A stretch of DNA of 64,000 bases from Paenibacillus ferrarius (lineage in GTDB: Bacteria; Bacillota; Bacilli; Paenibacillales; NBRC-103111), in NCBI RefSeq assembly GCF_002027705.1, contig NZ_MBTG01000066.1:186001-250000 (forward strand). The letters are read 5' to 3'. The first letter of the stretch is position 1, and every line of letters begins with the position of its first letter. The position numbers and the translations under genes were made by a program. This document shows, in pieces, positions 1 to 8,700 of this stretch. The notes beneath the pieces are model-generated. The model worked only from the letters and a program-made list of their open reading frames with translations. It had not been told where the DNA came from and made no database searches.

Positions 1-1
1 A

Positions 2-895
2 ACGGAACTGAATGATCAAGGCGGATACTTTGATTTGGCTCCAATGGACTTAGGCGAAAACTGTCGCCGCGACATCGTTCTGACACTGGAAGAAATGGGC
101 TTCGAAATCGAAGCTTCTCACCACGAAGTGGCGCCAGGTCAACACGAAATCGACTTCAAATATGCAGATGCGATTAAAGCTGCTGACCAAATCCAAACGT
201 TCAAACTGGTAGTTAAAACAGTAGCTAGACAGCATGGCCTGCATGCAACATTTATGCCTAAGCCTTTGTTCGGAATGAACGGATCCGGTATGCACTGTCA
301 CCAATCGCTTTTCAAAGACGATGTCAATGCTTTCTATGATGAGAACGACAAACTAGGATTGAGCACTGTAGCAAGACAATACATGGCAGGCGTACTTCGC
401 CATGCACGTTCTTTCGCTGCGATTACCAATCCTACGGTTAACTCTTATAAACGTCTTGTTCCTGGTTATGAGGCACCTTGCTACGTGGCATGGTCAGCCA
501 GCAACCGGAGCCCGATGATTCGTATCCCGGCTTCCCGTGGATTAAGCACGCGTGTTGAAGTGCGCAACCCGGATCCTGCGGCTAACCCTTATTTGGCGCT
601 GGCTGTTATGCTTGCAGCTGGTCTTGATGGAATTAAGAACAAAATGCAGCTGCCTCCTCCAACTGACCGCAACATTTATGTCATGTCGGAAGAAGAGAGA
701 GAAAGTCAAGGTATTCCAAGCTTGCCGCTCGATCTTAAGCAAGCGCTGGACGAGTTGCTTCGTGATGACGTGATCTGCGATACACTTGGCGAGCATGCTT
801 TGGCTCACTTCTATGAGCTCAAAGAAATTGAGTGGGATATGTACCGCACACAAGTTCACCAATGGGAACGAGATCAATATCTTTCCTTGTACTAG
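2..895 (+). CDS. glnA: Glutamine synthetase, C-terminal part (5' end outside window)
   Basis: This is the C-terminal ~297 residues of a type I glutamine synthetase, which makes glutamine from glutamate, ammonia and ATP in the cytoplasm. The reading frame is open from base 2, so the gene starts before the window. Visible family motifs include NGSGMHCHQS (ATP/glutamate site), the NPTVNSYKRL stretch, the RSPMIRIP segment with active-site arginines, and EVRNPDPAANPYL near the metal and glutamate ligands. The C-terminus WERDQYLSLY has the usual Bacillus-type ending. A hairpin terminator follows within 45 bases. A glnR gene, if present, would lie upstream and cannot be seen. Confidence 0.97.
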   Translation, partial: TELNDQGGYFDLAPMDLGENCRRDIVLTLEEMGFEIEASHHEVAPGQHEIDFKYADAIKAADQIQTFKLVVKTVARQHGLHATFMPKPLFGMNGSGMHCHQSLFKDDVNAFYDENDKLGLSTVARQYMAGVLRHARSFAAITNPTVNSYKRLVPGYEAPCYVAWSASNRSPMIRIPASRGLSTRVEVRNPDPAANPYLALAVMLAAGLDGIKNKMQLPPPTDRNIYVMSEEERESQGIPSLPLDLKQALDELLRDDVICDTLGEHALAHFYELKEIEWDMYRTQVHQWERDQYLSLY

Positions 896-934
896 AATAA
901 TCGTCAATTCGAGCATAAACAACTAGATAGGAGA

Positions 935-977
935 AGCCCGTCAAAACTAGGAATTTACTAGGTTGATGGGCTTTTTC
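935..977 (+). terminator. Rho-independent terminator after glnA
   Basis: AGCCCGTCAA pairs with TTGATGGGCT (one G-U pair), with an inner AACTAG/CTAGGTT stem, followed by TTTTT. It ends about 20 bases before the next gene's start, which argues against longer N-terminal extensions of that gene. Confidence 0.85.
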
Positions 978-998
978 ACGCGAAGGAGAAGAGATGCA

Positions 999-2237
999 AT
1001 GGACAATTTTCAAAGGAATTTGGAAAAGTATGCAGAGCTTGTCGTCAAAATCGGAGTGAATTTGAATAAAGGGCAAGATCTTATGATTGAATCGCCGCTG
1101 GAGTCCTTGGAGCTGACGAGGCTTATTGTAAAAAAAGCTTATGAAGCGGGTGCGAACTTCGTTCAGGTACATTGGCAGGATGATGTCATAACTCGCAGCA
1201 AATTTGAACATGCGCATGATGAAGCTTTCGATTATTACCCACTGTGGTATACAGAAATGTTGGAGCGTTTTGTTGAGAATGGCGGGGCTTTGTTGAATAT
1301 CAAGGTACCAGATCCTGATTTGTATGCAGGCATAGAGGCAAGCTTGATTTCCAGAGCATCCAAAGCCGCTGCTACGGCGAGAGGCAAGTATCAGCAGTAT
1401 GTTAGGACAAGTACATTCAGCTGGTGTTTGATTAAAGCGCCTACCGTGGCATGGGCGAACAAGGTGTACGCAGAATTGCCGGAAGAGCAGCGCGTTAATG
1501 CCATGTGGGAGGCTATTTTTAAAATAAATCGCGTATATGAAGAAGATCCGGTTGCCGCGTGGCGAACGCATATTGAGCAGCTAAAACGCGTTCGCAAAGT
1601 GTTGAATGAGAAGAAATATCGAGCTCTGCACTATCGCGCAACAGGAACTGACTTAACCGTCGAGTTGCCAGAAAACCATATTTGGCTTGGCGGCGATAAA
1701 GCGAATGGGAGTGGTATTCGTTTTGTAGCCAATATGCCGACGGAAGAAGTCTTCACAATGCCGAAGAGAACGGGTGTTCGCGGTGTCGTTTCAAGTACAA
1801 AGCCATTGAATGTGAACGGGGCGTTAGTGGATCGTTTTTCATTCCGATTTGAAGAAGGAAAAGTTGTGGACTACCAAGCGGAGGTTGGTTATGAGCATTT
1901 ATCCCGGCTGCTGGATATGGATGAAGGTGCCCGCTATTTAGGCGAAGTAGCCCTTGTTCCTTATGATTCGCCGATCTCCAATCTGGATCGAATTTTCTAC
2001 AACACTGGCATTGATGAAAATGCTTCCTGTCACCTAGCTTTGGGCAGCTGCTACCCGATTAATGTGAAAGACGGAGCAACCCTTTCGACGGATGAATTGA
2101 AGGCGCGAGGTGGGAACACGAGCTTGATTCATGTTGATTTTATGATTGGCACATCAGATCTAGAGATCGATGGTTATCTGGAAGACGGCACGGTTGAACC
2201 TATTTTCCGTGCGGGGAATTGGGCACTTAAGTTTTAG
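999..2237 (+). CDS. ampS: Aminopeptidase, M29 family (AmpS-like)
   Basis: A 412-residue metallo-aminopeptidase of the thermophilic aminopeptidase (M29) family, which removes N-terminal amino acids from peptides in the cytosol. The length matches the family (about 410). C-terminal metal-ligand regions are visible: GIDENASCHLALG and TSLIHVDFMIG followed by DLEIDG. I start at the ATG at 999 because AAGGAG lies 10 bases upstream. In-frame upstream codons at 963 and 966 fall inside the glnA terminator stem and lack a ribosome site. It appears to be a single-gene unit closed by the bidirectional terminator near 2495. Confidence 0.9.
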   Translation: MDNFQRNLEKYAELVVKIGVNLNKGQDLMIESPLESLELTRLIVKKAYEAGANFVQVHWQDDVITRSKFEHAHDEAFDYYPLWYTEMLERFVENGGALLNIKVPDPDLYAGIEASLISRASKAAATARGKYQQYVRTSTFSWCLIKAPTVAWANKVYAELPEEQRVNAMWEAIFKINRVYEEDPVAAWRTHIEQLKRVRKVLNEKKYRALHYRATGTDLTVELPENHIWLGGDKANGSGIRFVANMPTEEVFTMPKRTGVRGVVSSTKPLNVNGALVDRFSFRFEEGKVVDYQAEVGYEHLSRLLDMDEGARYLGEVALVPYDSPISNLDRIFYNTGIDENASCHLALGSCYPINVKDGATLSTDELKARGGNTSLIHVDFMIGTSDLEIDGYLEDGTVEPIFRAGNWALKF

Positions 2238-2470
2238 TCAGACTGCTTAGGCGAGGCTTTGTTGAAGCTTAAGTTGGCTTTAACGGGTGCCAGCATTGAA
2301 CCCGTGTTGAGCCTGCCGAAAAGGCAGGCTCAACGAGCAAAGAAGGCAGCCCCCGCGAATGTAGGCTGAGCCTGCGAAAAAGGCCGTCTCCGGAGGGCGA
2401 CGGCATCATATCAGCGCTGAGCCTGCCGATAGAATTGACATCATAAAAATAGCAAATATAAAGAAAACCA
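2238..2470. repeat. Non-coding spacer with nested hairpins
   Basis: No convincing gene lies between ampS and lexA. The spacer holds ACGGGT/ACCCGT arms around 2284-2305, then a perfect 12-bp inverted repeat GTTGAGCCTGCC (2306-2317), loop GAAAA, GGCAGGCTCAAC (2323-2334). The unit GAGCCTGC recurs near 2369 and 2422. No T-tract follows the 12-bp repeat, so it is not a standard terminator. It could be a dispersed palindromic element; no family is assigned. Confidence 0.6.
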
Positions 2471-2474
2471 AAAT

Positions 2475-2515
2475 AAAGGCGAATTTCCATTCCAATTGAA
2501 TGGGAATTCGCCTTT
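2475..2515. terminator. Bidirectional terminator between ampS and lexA
   Basis: Near-perfect 18-bp arms, AAAGGCGAATTTCCATTC and GAATGGGAATTCGCCTTT, flank a five-base loop. The A-rich left flank and T-rich right flank let it work for both converging genes. Confidence 0.85.
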
Positions 2516-2563
2516 ATCCACTTTAGTGCGATTCAAAAAATAAAAGTAGTCCTGTATGCCATG

Positions 2564-3181
2564 CTACATGTCGCGGAACAAGCCGATAACACGACCCAGA
2601 ATCGTTACGTGCTTCAGGAGAATCGGTTGTAAAGCGGAATTCTCCGGTTGTAGTCGGATATGGTCACGTTCTTTGTAGAAGCGTTTCACGGTTGCTTCAT
2701 CGTCTTCTGTCATTGCTACAACAATGTCTCCGTTATTAGCTGTTTGCTGCTGCTTAACGATGACATAATCACCATTATGAATACCGGCATCAATCATGCT
2801 GTCTCCCATAACGCTGAGCATGAATACATTGTTGTCTTTGACCATACTGACGGGAAGCGGGAAATAGTCTTCAATGTTCTCTGTTGCTGTGATAGGAACA
2901 CCGGCGGTAACTTTCCCGACGAGAGGTACGCGAGCGACAGAGATGGCAAAATGCGTTTCTGCGCCATCCAAGCCCAGAATCTCAATTGCACGTGGCTTGG
3001 TAGGATCTCGACGAATTAAACCCTTCTTCTCAAGACGTTCCAAATGGCCGTGTACAGTAGAACTGGAAGCTAGTCCAACAGCTTCTCCGATTTCTCTAAC
3101 GGAAGGCGGATACCCCTTATCTTTCACTTCGTTCTTAATGAAATCCAATATAGCTTGCTGACGCTGCGAAATCTTACTCAA
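2564..3181 (-). CDS. lexA: SOS repressor LexA
   Basis: LexA (205 aa) represses SOS genes until RecA-stimulated self-cleavage. The N-terminal winged helix (about residues 25-55, PPSVREIGEAVGL...) reads operators. The C-terminal S24 domain carries the scissile Ala93-Gly94 bond, the nucleophile Ser128 in MGDSM and the general base Lys166. All key residues are present and the length is normal for Bacillales. It is transcribed away from yneA; LexA boxes in the shared spacer imply autoregulation. Confidence 0.97.
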   Translation of the reverse strand: MSKISQRQQAILDFIKNEVKDKGYPPSVREIGEAVGLASSSTVHGHLERLEKKGLIRRDPTKPRAIEILGLDGAETHFAISVARVPLVGKVTAGVPITATENIEDYFPLPVSMVKDNNVFMLSVMGDSMIDAGIHNGDYVIVKQQQTANNGDIVVAMTEDDEATVKRFYKERDHIRLQPENSALQPILLKHVTILGRVIGLFRDM

Positions 3182-3226
3182 TAGTTATCACTCCAATACT
3201 GGGAATCATTACCCAAAGTATAACAT

Positions 3227-3240
3227 AGAACCCGAGTTCG
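3227..3240. promoter_or_regulatory. LexA (SOS) box 1
   Basis: AGAACCCGAGTTCG matches the Bacillus-type SOS box (CGAAC-N4-GTTCG) except for the first base. It is the box closest to lexA and probably serves its autoregulation. Confidence 0.8.
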
Positions 3241-3242
3241 TA

Positions 3243-3256
3243 CAAACATAAGTTCG
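3243..3256. promoter_or_regulatory. LexA (SOS) box 2
   Basis: CAAACATAAGTTCG fits the Bacillus SOS box with one change in the left half-site. It starts 16 bases after box 1, between the two divergent genes. Confidence 0.8.
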
Positions 3257-3266
3257 AGAAAAAGGA

Positions 3267-3295
3267 TTGACTCAAACATGTGTTCGTGTTATTCT
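3267..3295 (+). promoter_or_regulatory. yneA promoter with LexA box 3 in its spacer
   Basis: The -35 TTGACT (3267-3272) and -10 TATTCT (3290-3295) are 17 bases apart. The SOS box CAAACATGTGTTCG occupies 3273-3286, exactly in the spacer, so bound LexA would exclude RNA polymerase. Confidence 0.8.
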
Positions 3296-3301
3296 GATAC
3301 C

Positions 3302-3315
3302 AGAACAAATGTTTG
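3302..3315. promoter_or_regulatory. LexA (SOS) box 4
   Basis: AGAACAAATGTTTG is a fourth SOS-like box just downstream of the yneA -10 and before its ribosome site; both half-sites carry one change. Confidence 0.7.
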
Positions 3316-3329
3316 GGAGATGATTACTC

Positions 3330-3749
3330 ATGTATATGGCTTATTCGAACACTAACCACTCACACCTACCTCGTAGATCAGCTGACGCATCCAAAAGGAT
3401 GACTTTTAGTTTCGGTAACACAAAAGCGTTTGTTCGCTTTTTCTTGTTAGCGATTATTCTGGTAGCGGTGTTTTCGTGTGGTGCTATGGTTCAAGCCTAT
3501 GCAGGGGATGCAGCAACTACTTCTACAAACACTTCAGCGGTTAAGCAATCTCCTTCAAACTCAAATCAAATTTACAGAACAATCGTTCAAGAACGAGTTG
3601 TCATTCAACGTGGCGATACGATCTGGGAGATTGCTTCATTACATAAAAAGAGTGGAGAGAACATTCGTTCCTATATAGATAAAATTAAGACAATCAATCA
3701 TTTAACGACCAGCGCCCTTCAAGAAGGACAAGTACTTATTCTTCCGTGA
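3330..3749 (+). CDS. yneA: LysM-domain SOS cell-division suppressor (YneA-like)
   Basis: A 139-residue protein with a basic N-terminus, one transmembrane or signal segment (residues ~32-54, FFLLAIILVAVF...) and a C-terminal LysM domain (residues ~88-139, from VIQRGDTIWEIA to EGQVLILP). In Bacillus, YneA is an SOS-induced extracytoplasmic inhibitor of division. The match rests on position (divergent from lexA under four LexA boxes) and architecture. GGGAGATGA precedes the ATG. The yneB resolvase gene that follows yneA in B. subtilis is absent. A weak GGTGAGG/CCTATACC hairpin with TCTTTTT follows at about 3786-3816. Confidence 0.88.
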   Translation: MYMAYSNTNHSHLPRRSADASKRMTFSFGNTKAFVRFFLLAIILVAVFSCGAMVQAYAGDAATTSTNTSAVKQSPSNSNQIYRTIVQERVVIQRGDTIWEIASLHKKSGENIRSYIDKIKTINHLTTSALQEGQVLILP

Positions 3750-3887
3750 TCCAATCTCACAATTATTTAATTTATATAACATCGGGGTGAGGACTTTTCC
3801 TATACCTCTTTTTGCTGTTTCCTTGACATTCCTGAATTGGGATGGCAAAGTATTAGTCATATTGAATTTTTGTCTGGGAGGATCATT

Positions 3888-4070
3888 ATGAGTGACGATA
3901 TGGATAAAAACATTGAGCGTATCAATGAACTTGCGCGCAAAGCAAAAACAGTCGGCTTAACTGATGAAGAAATTGATGAACGCAATGAATTAAGAAAAAA
4001 GTACATTGAAGCTTTCCGAGGCAATCTTAAAGTTCAACTTGATTCTATCAAGTTTACGGACGAAGAGTAG
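3888..4070 (+). CDS. DUF896 family small protein (YnzC-like)
   Basis: A 60-residue acidic, helical protein of the DUF896/YnzC family. The pattern ERINELARKAKTVGLTDEE followed by ERNELRKKYIEAFRGN is diagnostic. Its biochemical function is not established. The start is the ATG at 3888, with GGGAGG 6-7 bases upstream; a longer in-frame opening to 3837 lacks a ribosome site. In B. subtilis ynzC belongs to the yneA-yneB operon, so the lexA-yneA-ynzC order is partly conserved here. Confidence 0.9.
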   Translation: MSDDMDKNIERINELARKAKTVGLTDEEIDERNELRKKYIEAFRGNLKVQLDSIKFTDEE

Positions 4071-4111
4071 TTGCTTGTTCATATAGAAACAACATTCAAA
4101 AGGGGAAATGA

Positions 4112-4906
4112 ATGATGACGTTGAAAGCTGTGCTTTTTGATTTGGATGACACGCTCCTGTGGGATGACCGAAGTGTGCAGGAAGCTTTTGAAGCGACATG
4201 TGCCGAAGCGGCAAAGCATGCAGCAGTGAATCCTGAAGAACTAGAAGCTTCTGTTCGCAAGGAAGCACGCGCATTATATGAAACATATGATACTTTTGCA
4301 TTCACGAAGATGATAGGCATTAATCCATTTGAAGGCCTTTGGGCTAATTTTACGCAAGGTGAGAACGAGAACTTTCGTAAGCTGGAAAAGCTAGCACCCG
4401 GTTATCGCACGGAATCTTGGACAAGAGGGTTAAGCGCGCTGGGCATAGAAGACCGCGAGCTTGGTTACAAGCTTGGTGAACTTTTTCCTGCGGAACGCCG
4501 CAGCCGTCCTTTCGTATATGAGGAAACATTCCGAGTGTTGGACGCTTTGAAAGGGAAGTACAAGCTTCTATTATTAACAAACGGTTCGCCCGATTTGCAA
4601 AAAGAAAAATTGGCAGGTGTACCGAACATCGCAGCCTATTTTGACCACATCGTGATCTCTGGGGAATTTGGGGTAGGGAAACCAGATGTTTCTATTTTCA
4701 ATCATGCTTTAGGTTTGCTTGATATTCAAGCTGAAGAGGGAATCATGATTGGGGACAAGCTGACAACGGATATTCTGGGGTCCGGCAGGGTGGGGATGCG
4801 CAATATATGGATTAACCATCATGGCCTTCAAAGTGGTGACGAGATCGTACCAGCGTACGAGGTGTCACGACTTCAAGATATTATACCGATCATTGCGAAC
4901 GGGTAA
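4112..4906 (+). CDS. HAD-superfamily phosphatase
   Basis: A 264-residue soluble HAD hydrolase. Motif I is DLDDTLLWDD (nucleophile Asp near residue 10), motif II is LLLTNGS, motif III contains the Lys in GVGKPDVSIF, and motif IV is IMIGDKLTTDILG. The helical cap between motifs I and II is of the C1 type seen in YjjG/YsaA-like nucleotidases and phosphoglycolate phosphatase-like enzymes. The substrate cannot be inferred from sequence. AGGGG precedes tandem ATG codons at 4112 and 4115; either may be used. Confidence 0.88.
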   Translation: MMTLKAVLFDLDDTLLWDDRSVQEAFEATCAEAAKHAAVNPEELEASVRKEARALYETYDTFAFTKMIGINPFEGLWANFTQGENENFRKLEKLAPGYRTESWTRGLSALGIEDRELGYKLGELFPAERRSRPFVYEETFRVLDALKGKYKLLLLTNGSPDLQKEKLAGVPNIAAYFDHIVISGEFGVGKPDVSIFNHALGLLDIQAEEGIMIGDKLTTDILGSGRVGMRNIWINHHGLQSGDEIVPAYEVSRLQDIIPIIANG

Positions 4907-4917
4907 CACCATCATTC

Positions 4918-4968
4918 AAAAAGCCCAACGGCTGTATGGACCAATGTCCTGCACCGTTGGGCTTTTGT
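4918..4968. terminator. Bidirectional terminator between HAD gene and mtnD
   Basis: AAAAGCCCAACGG pairs with CCGTTGGGCTTTT across a 22-base loop. It ends just before the mtnD stop codon and serves convergent genes. Confidence 0.85.
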
Positions 4969-4976
4969 TAATAGAA

Positions 4977-5519
4977 TTAAGCTTTGATGAAGTCCGGATC
5001 TTCGATGTTGTAAGCAACCCAGCCATCTTTTTCGATAAAGAGACGAACAGCGACGATTTCACGGTTGTCCATTAAGGTAAAGAAATGGTTTGTATTTTCT
5101 GGAACAGAAATTACGTCACCAGGCTCAAGCTCAACGTCAAAGTAACCAACTTCGTCTTCGGATTTAATAATGAAAATTCCTTTGCCGGACACGATAGCGC
5201 GAATTTCATCTTCGGTATGCGTGTGGACTTGCTCGAATTTCTGGAGAAGCTTTTCGATATCAGGCGTTGAATCCGAAAGGGCAATAACGTCCCAAATTTC
5301 GTAGCCACGTCTAGCGGCCAAGTCACGGATTTCTTCTTCATACGTGCTGATGATTTGAGCCTTCTCGTCATCACTCAAGATGAATTTCTCGCGAAGCGCC
5401 TCAGGAAGCTTAGTTGGATTCCAGTGCTCATAGACGACGTTGTGGCTATCCAAGAAGGCTTTTACTTCTGCTTCGCCTTCAATTCGTTCATTGGTTTTGC
5501 GAATTCTTATTTGTGCCAT
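4977..5519 (-). CDS. mtnD: Acireductone dioxygenase (methionine salvage)
   Basis: A 180-residue cupin that oxidises the acireductone of the methionine salvage pathway, giving the keto-acid precursor of methionine and formate with Fe, or an off-pathway product with Ni. Metal ligands are visible as His99, His101 and Glu105 (HTHTEDE) and His145 (NTNHFF). The length is typical. None of the other mtn genes is in the window. The gene is divergent from metH, so two methionine-forming functions share one 216-bp spacer. I found no SAM-riboswitch core in that spacer. Confidence 0.93.
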   Translation of the reverse strand: MAQIRIRKTNERIEGEAEVKAFLDSHNVVYEHWNPTKLPEALREKFILSDDEKAQIISTYEEEIRDLAARRGYEIWDVIALSDSTPDIEKLLQKFEQVHTHTEDEIRAIVSGKGIFIIKSEDEVGYFDVELEPGDVISVPENTNHFFTLMDNREIVAVRLFIEKDGWVAYNIEDPDFIKA

Positions 5520-5735
5520 GCTGCATCCCTCTTTCTTAATAAATATACTATGTATTATAGTTGAAATGAGGGTGGCTGTCGATGGAGGAAGAGAAATTTT
5601 TCCGATAAATCCTATGGGTAATTAAGTTTATTCATAATCTTTTCATAGAAGCCTTATTCTGTTACACTAAATCTTAACATAATTTGTCGTTTTTAATTAG
5701 ATATCGTGTAGGATAAGTTGAAAGGGAGTCATGTA

Positions 5736-8700
5736 ATGTCTAAACCGCCGATTCAAGAGCAGCTCAAGAAAAAGATCATGATACTCGATGGTGCCATGGG
5801 TACGATGATTCAGCAGGAGAATTTAACAGCTGATGATTTCGGAAGCGATGATCTAGATGGGTGTAATGAAATTCTTTGCGTCACACGCCCGGACATTATC
5901 CGTAAAATTCATGAAGCTTATTTCGCTGCGGGTGCTGATATGATAGAAACGAACACATTCGGTACAACGAGTGTGGTTCTTGCAGAATATGATTTACAAG
6001 ACCGTCATCGGGAATTAAATTTGGCGGCAGCCAAGCTGGCGATTGAAGCCGCAAATAAGTACTCAACACCGGAGTGGCCGCGTTATGTTGTAGGCGCAAT
6101 GGGTCCAACTACGAAGACGCTGTCTGTCACAGGTGGAGTCACATTCGAACAGTTGGAAGATAGCTACTATGAGCAGGCATTAGCTTTGGTTGAAGCAGGT
6201 GTAGACGCCATTTTGTTGGAAACTTCCCAAGATACGCTGAACGTGAAAGCGGGAAGCATCGGAATTCGCCGTGCATTTGAACAAACGGGTATTGAGCTTC
6301 CGATTATGATCTCAGGAACGATTGAACCGATGGGGACTACGCTAGCCGGTCAAAATATTGAGTCCTTTTATATTTCACTTGAACATCTGAAGCCTATCTC
6401 TATGGGACTTAACTGTGCAACCGGTCCCGAGTTCATGAGGGATCATATTCGTACGCTATCTGATATCGCAGATTCAGCGATCAGCTGTTATCCGAATGCA
6501 GGCTTGCCTGATGAGAACGGCCACTATCACGAATCTCCGGAATCATTGGCTAAGAAAATGGCTGGATTTGCCGAGCAGGGCTGGCTGAATATCGCAGGAG
6601 GCTGCTGTGGAACTACGCCGGAACATATCCGTGCAATGGCCGAGACATTAAGTCAGTATAAGCCTAGAACGGAATATGGGACTCATTTGCCTGCTGTTTC
6701 CGGGATTGAGACGTTGTTCATTGAACCTGAGAACCGTCCTATTATGGTTGGTGAACGGACGAATATTTCGGGCTCGCGCAAATTTAAACGTCTGATCAAA
6801 GAAGGCAAGTTTGAAGAAGGATCTGAAATTGCTCGTACGCAAGTGAAGAACGGTGCTCATGTTATCGATATTAACTTACAAGATACAGACATTGATGAGG
6901 CTTATGCGGTTGAGGAGTTCATGCAGCAGGTTGTGAAAAAAGTAAAAGTTCCGTTAATGATTGACTCCACGTATGATCACATTATCGAGCTTGGACTCAA
7001 ATATTCACAAGGGAAGGCTATCATTAACTCGATTAATTTAGAGGATGGCGAAACGAAATTTGAAGGCATTTTGCCATTAATCAAACGGTATGGGGCTGCT
7101 GTGGTCTGTATTCTCATTGATGAGCGAGGTCAAGCGGTTTCGCGCGAGGCGAAAATTGAAGTGGCGACGCGCTCCTATGAGCTTTTAACACAGAAGTATG
7201 GGATGAATCCAGAAGATATTATCTTCGATCCGAATATGTTCCCTGTTGGTTCAGGAGATCCGCAGTATATCGGTTCTGCTGTGGAAACCATTGAAGGAAT
7301 TAAGATGATCAAGGAGAAATACCCGAAAGCCAAAACGATTCTGGGCTTAAGCAATATCTCTTTTGGTTTGCCGGATGCTGGGCGTGAGGTTCTGAACTCC
7401 GTTTATTTGTACCACTGTACGAAAGCTGGTCTTGATTATGCTATCGTAAATACAGAGAAGCTTGAACGGTATGCTTCCATACCGGACACAGAACGTCAAT
7501 TAGCTGAAGAGCTCATCTATAATACGAACGACGATACACTTGCTCAATTCGTTGCTCATTTCCGTGAGAAAAAGGTTGAGAAAAAAGAGAAAATTTCGAA
7601 TCTTTCTTTGGAAGAAAGACTAGGTTCTTATGTGGTTGAAGGAACCAAAGAAGGCTTGATTCCAGATTTGGAGATTGCCTTGCAAACCTATTCACCGCTG
7701 GAGGTCATTAACGGGCCGCTTATGAAGGGAATGGAGGAAGTAGGCCGCCTTTTCAACAACAATGAGTTAATTGTCGCAGAAGTTCTGCAAAGTGCCGAAG
7801 TGATGAAGGCTTCCGTGAATTATTTGGAGCCGTTTATGGAGAAATCCGAAACTGCGGTGAAGGGCAAAATTATTTTGGCCACGGTGAAGGGCGATGTGCA
7901 TGATATCGGGAAGAACCTGGTCGAGATTATTTTATCGAATAATGGCTATAAAATTGTTAATCTCGGCATTAAAGTACCGCCTGAGCAAATTATTGAAGCT
8001 TATCGGAAAGAACTGCCGGACGCGATTGGTTTATCTGGGTTGCTTGTCAAATCAGCGCAGCAAATGGTAATCACGGCGCAGGATTTGAAGACAGCTGGTG
8101 TAGATGTACCCATATTGGTTGGCGGCGCCGCGCTGACGCGTAAGTTCACGAAAACACGTATCCAGCCGGAGTATGAAGGTGTTGTCCTGTATGCGAAGGA
8201 TGCGATGGACGGGTTGGATATTGCCAACCGGCTTAGTGATCCTGAACAACGCAAGCGACTCATTCAAGAGCTCAGAGAGAGCCTGGAATCGGACGTTATG
8301 GATGCAGGCAAGAAAGAAGAAGTCATGCCTCAGCTAACACGTGTGAGTTCTTCCGCTGTTTCCAAAGATTTGCCGGTTCAGGTTCCTCAGGATACAGAGC
8401 GCCACATTCTCAGGGATTATCCAATCAGTCATTTGATGCCATATGTCAATATGCAAATGCTGCTAGGGCATCACTTAGGCTTAAAAGGCAAAGTTGAACA
8501 GCTGCTTGGCGACAAAGATGCGAAGGCTATGCAGTTAAAAGATACGGTGGATTCCATCCTCTATGCAGCTCAGAAAAATGGCATCATCAAGGCCCACGGG
8601 ATGTATCGCTTCTTCCCGGCTCAATCAAATGGGAATGATATCATTATTTATGATCCGCAGGATCACAGCAAGGTTCTTGAGACTTTCACCTTCCCGCGTC

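Noticed and set aside
819..1571. 250-codon frame antisense to ampS
   Set aside because: Lies opposite a confident gene, has no ribosome site or domain and crosses the glnA terminator.
5520..5735. Possible SAM or cobalamin riboswitch between mtnD and metH
   Set aside because: No conserved riboswitch core, and no terminator hairpin in the metH leader, could be seen.
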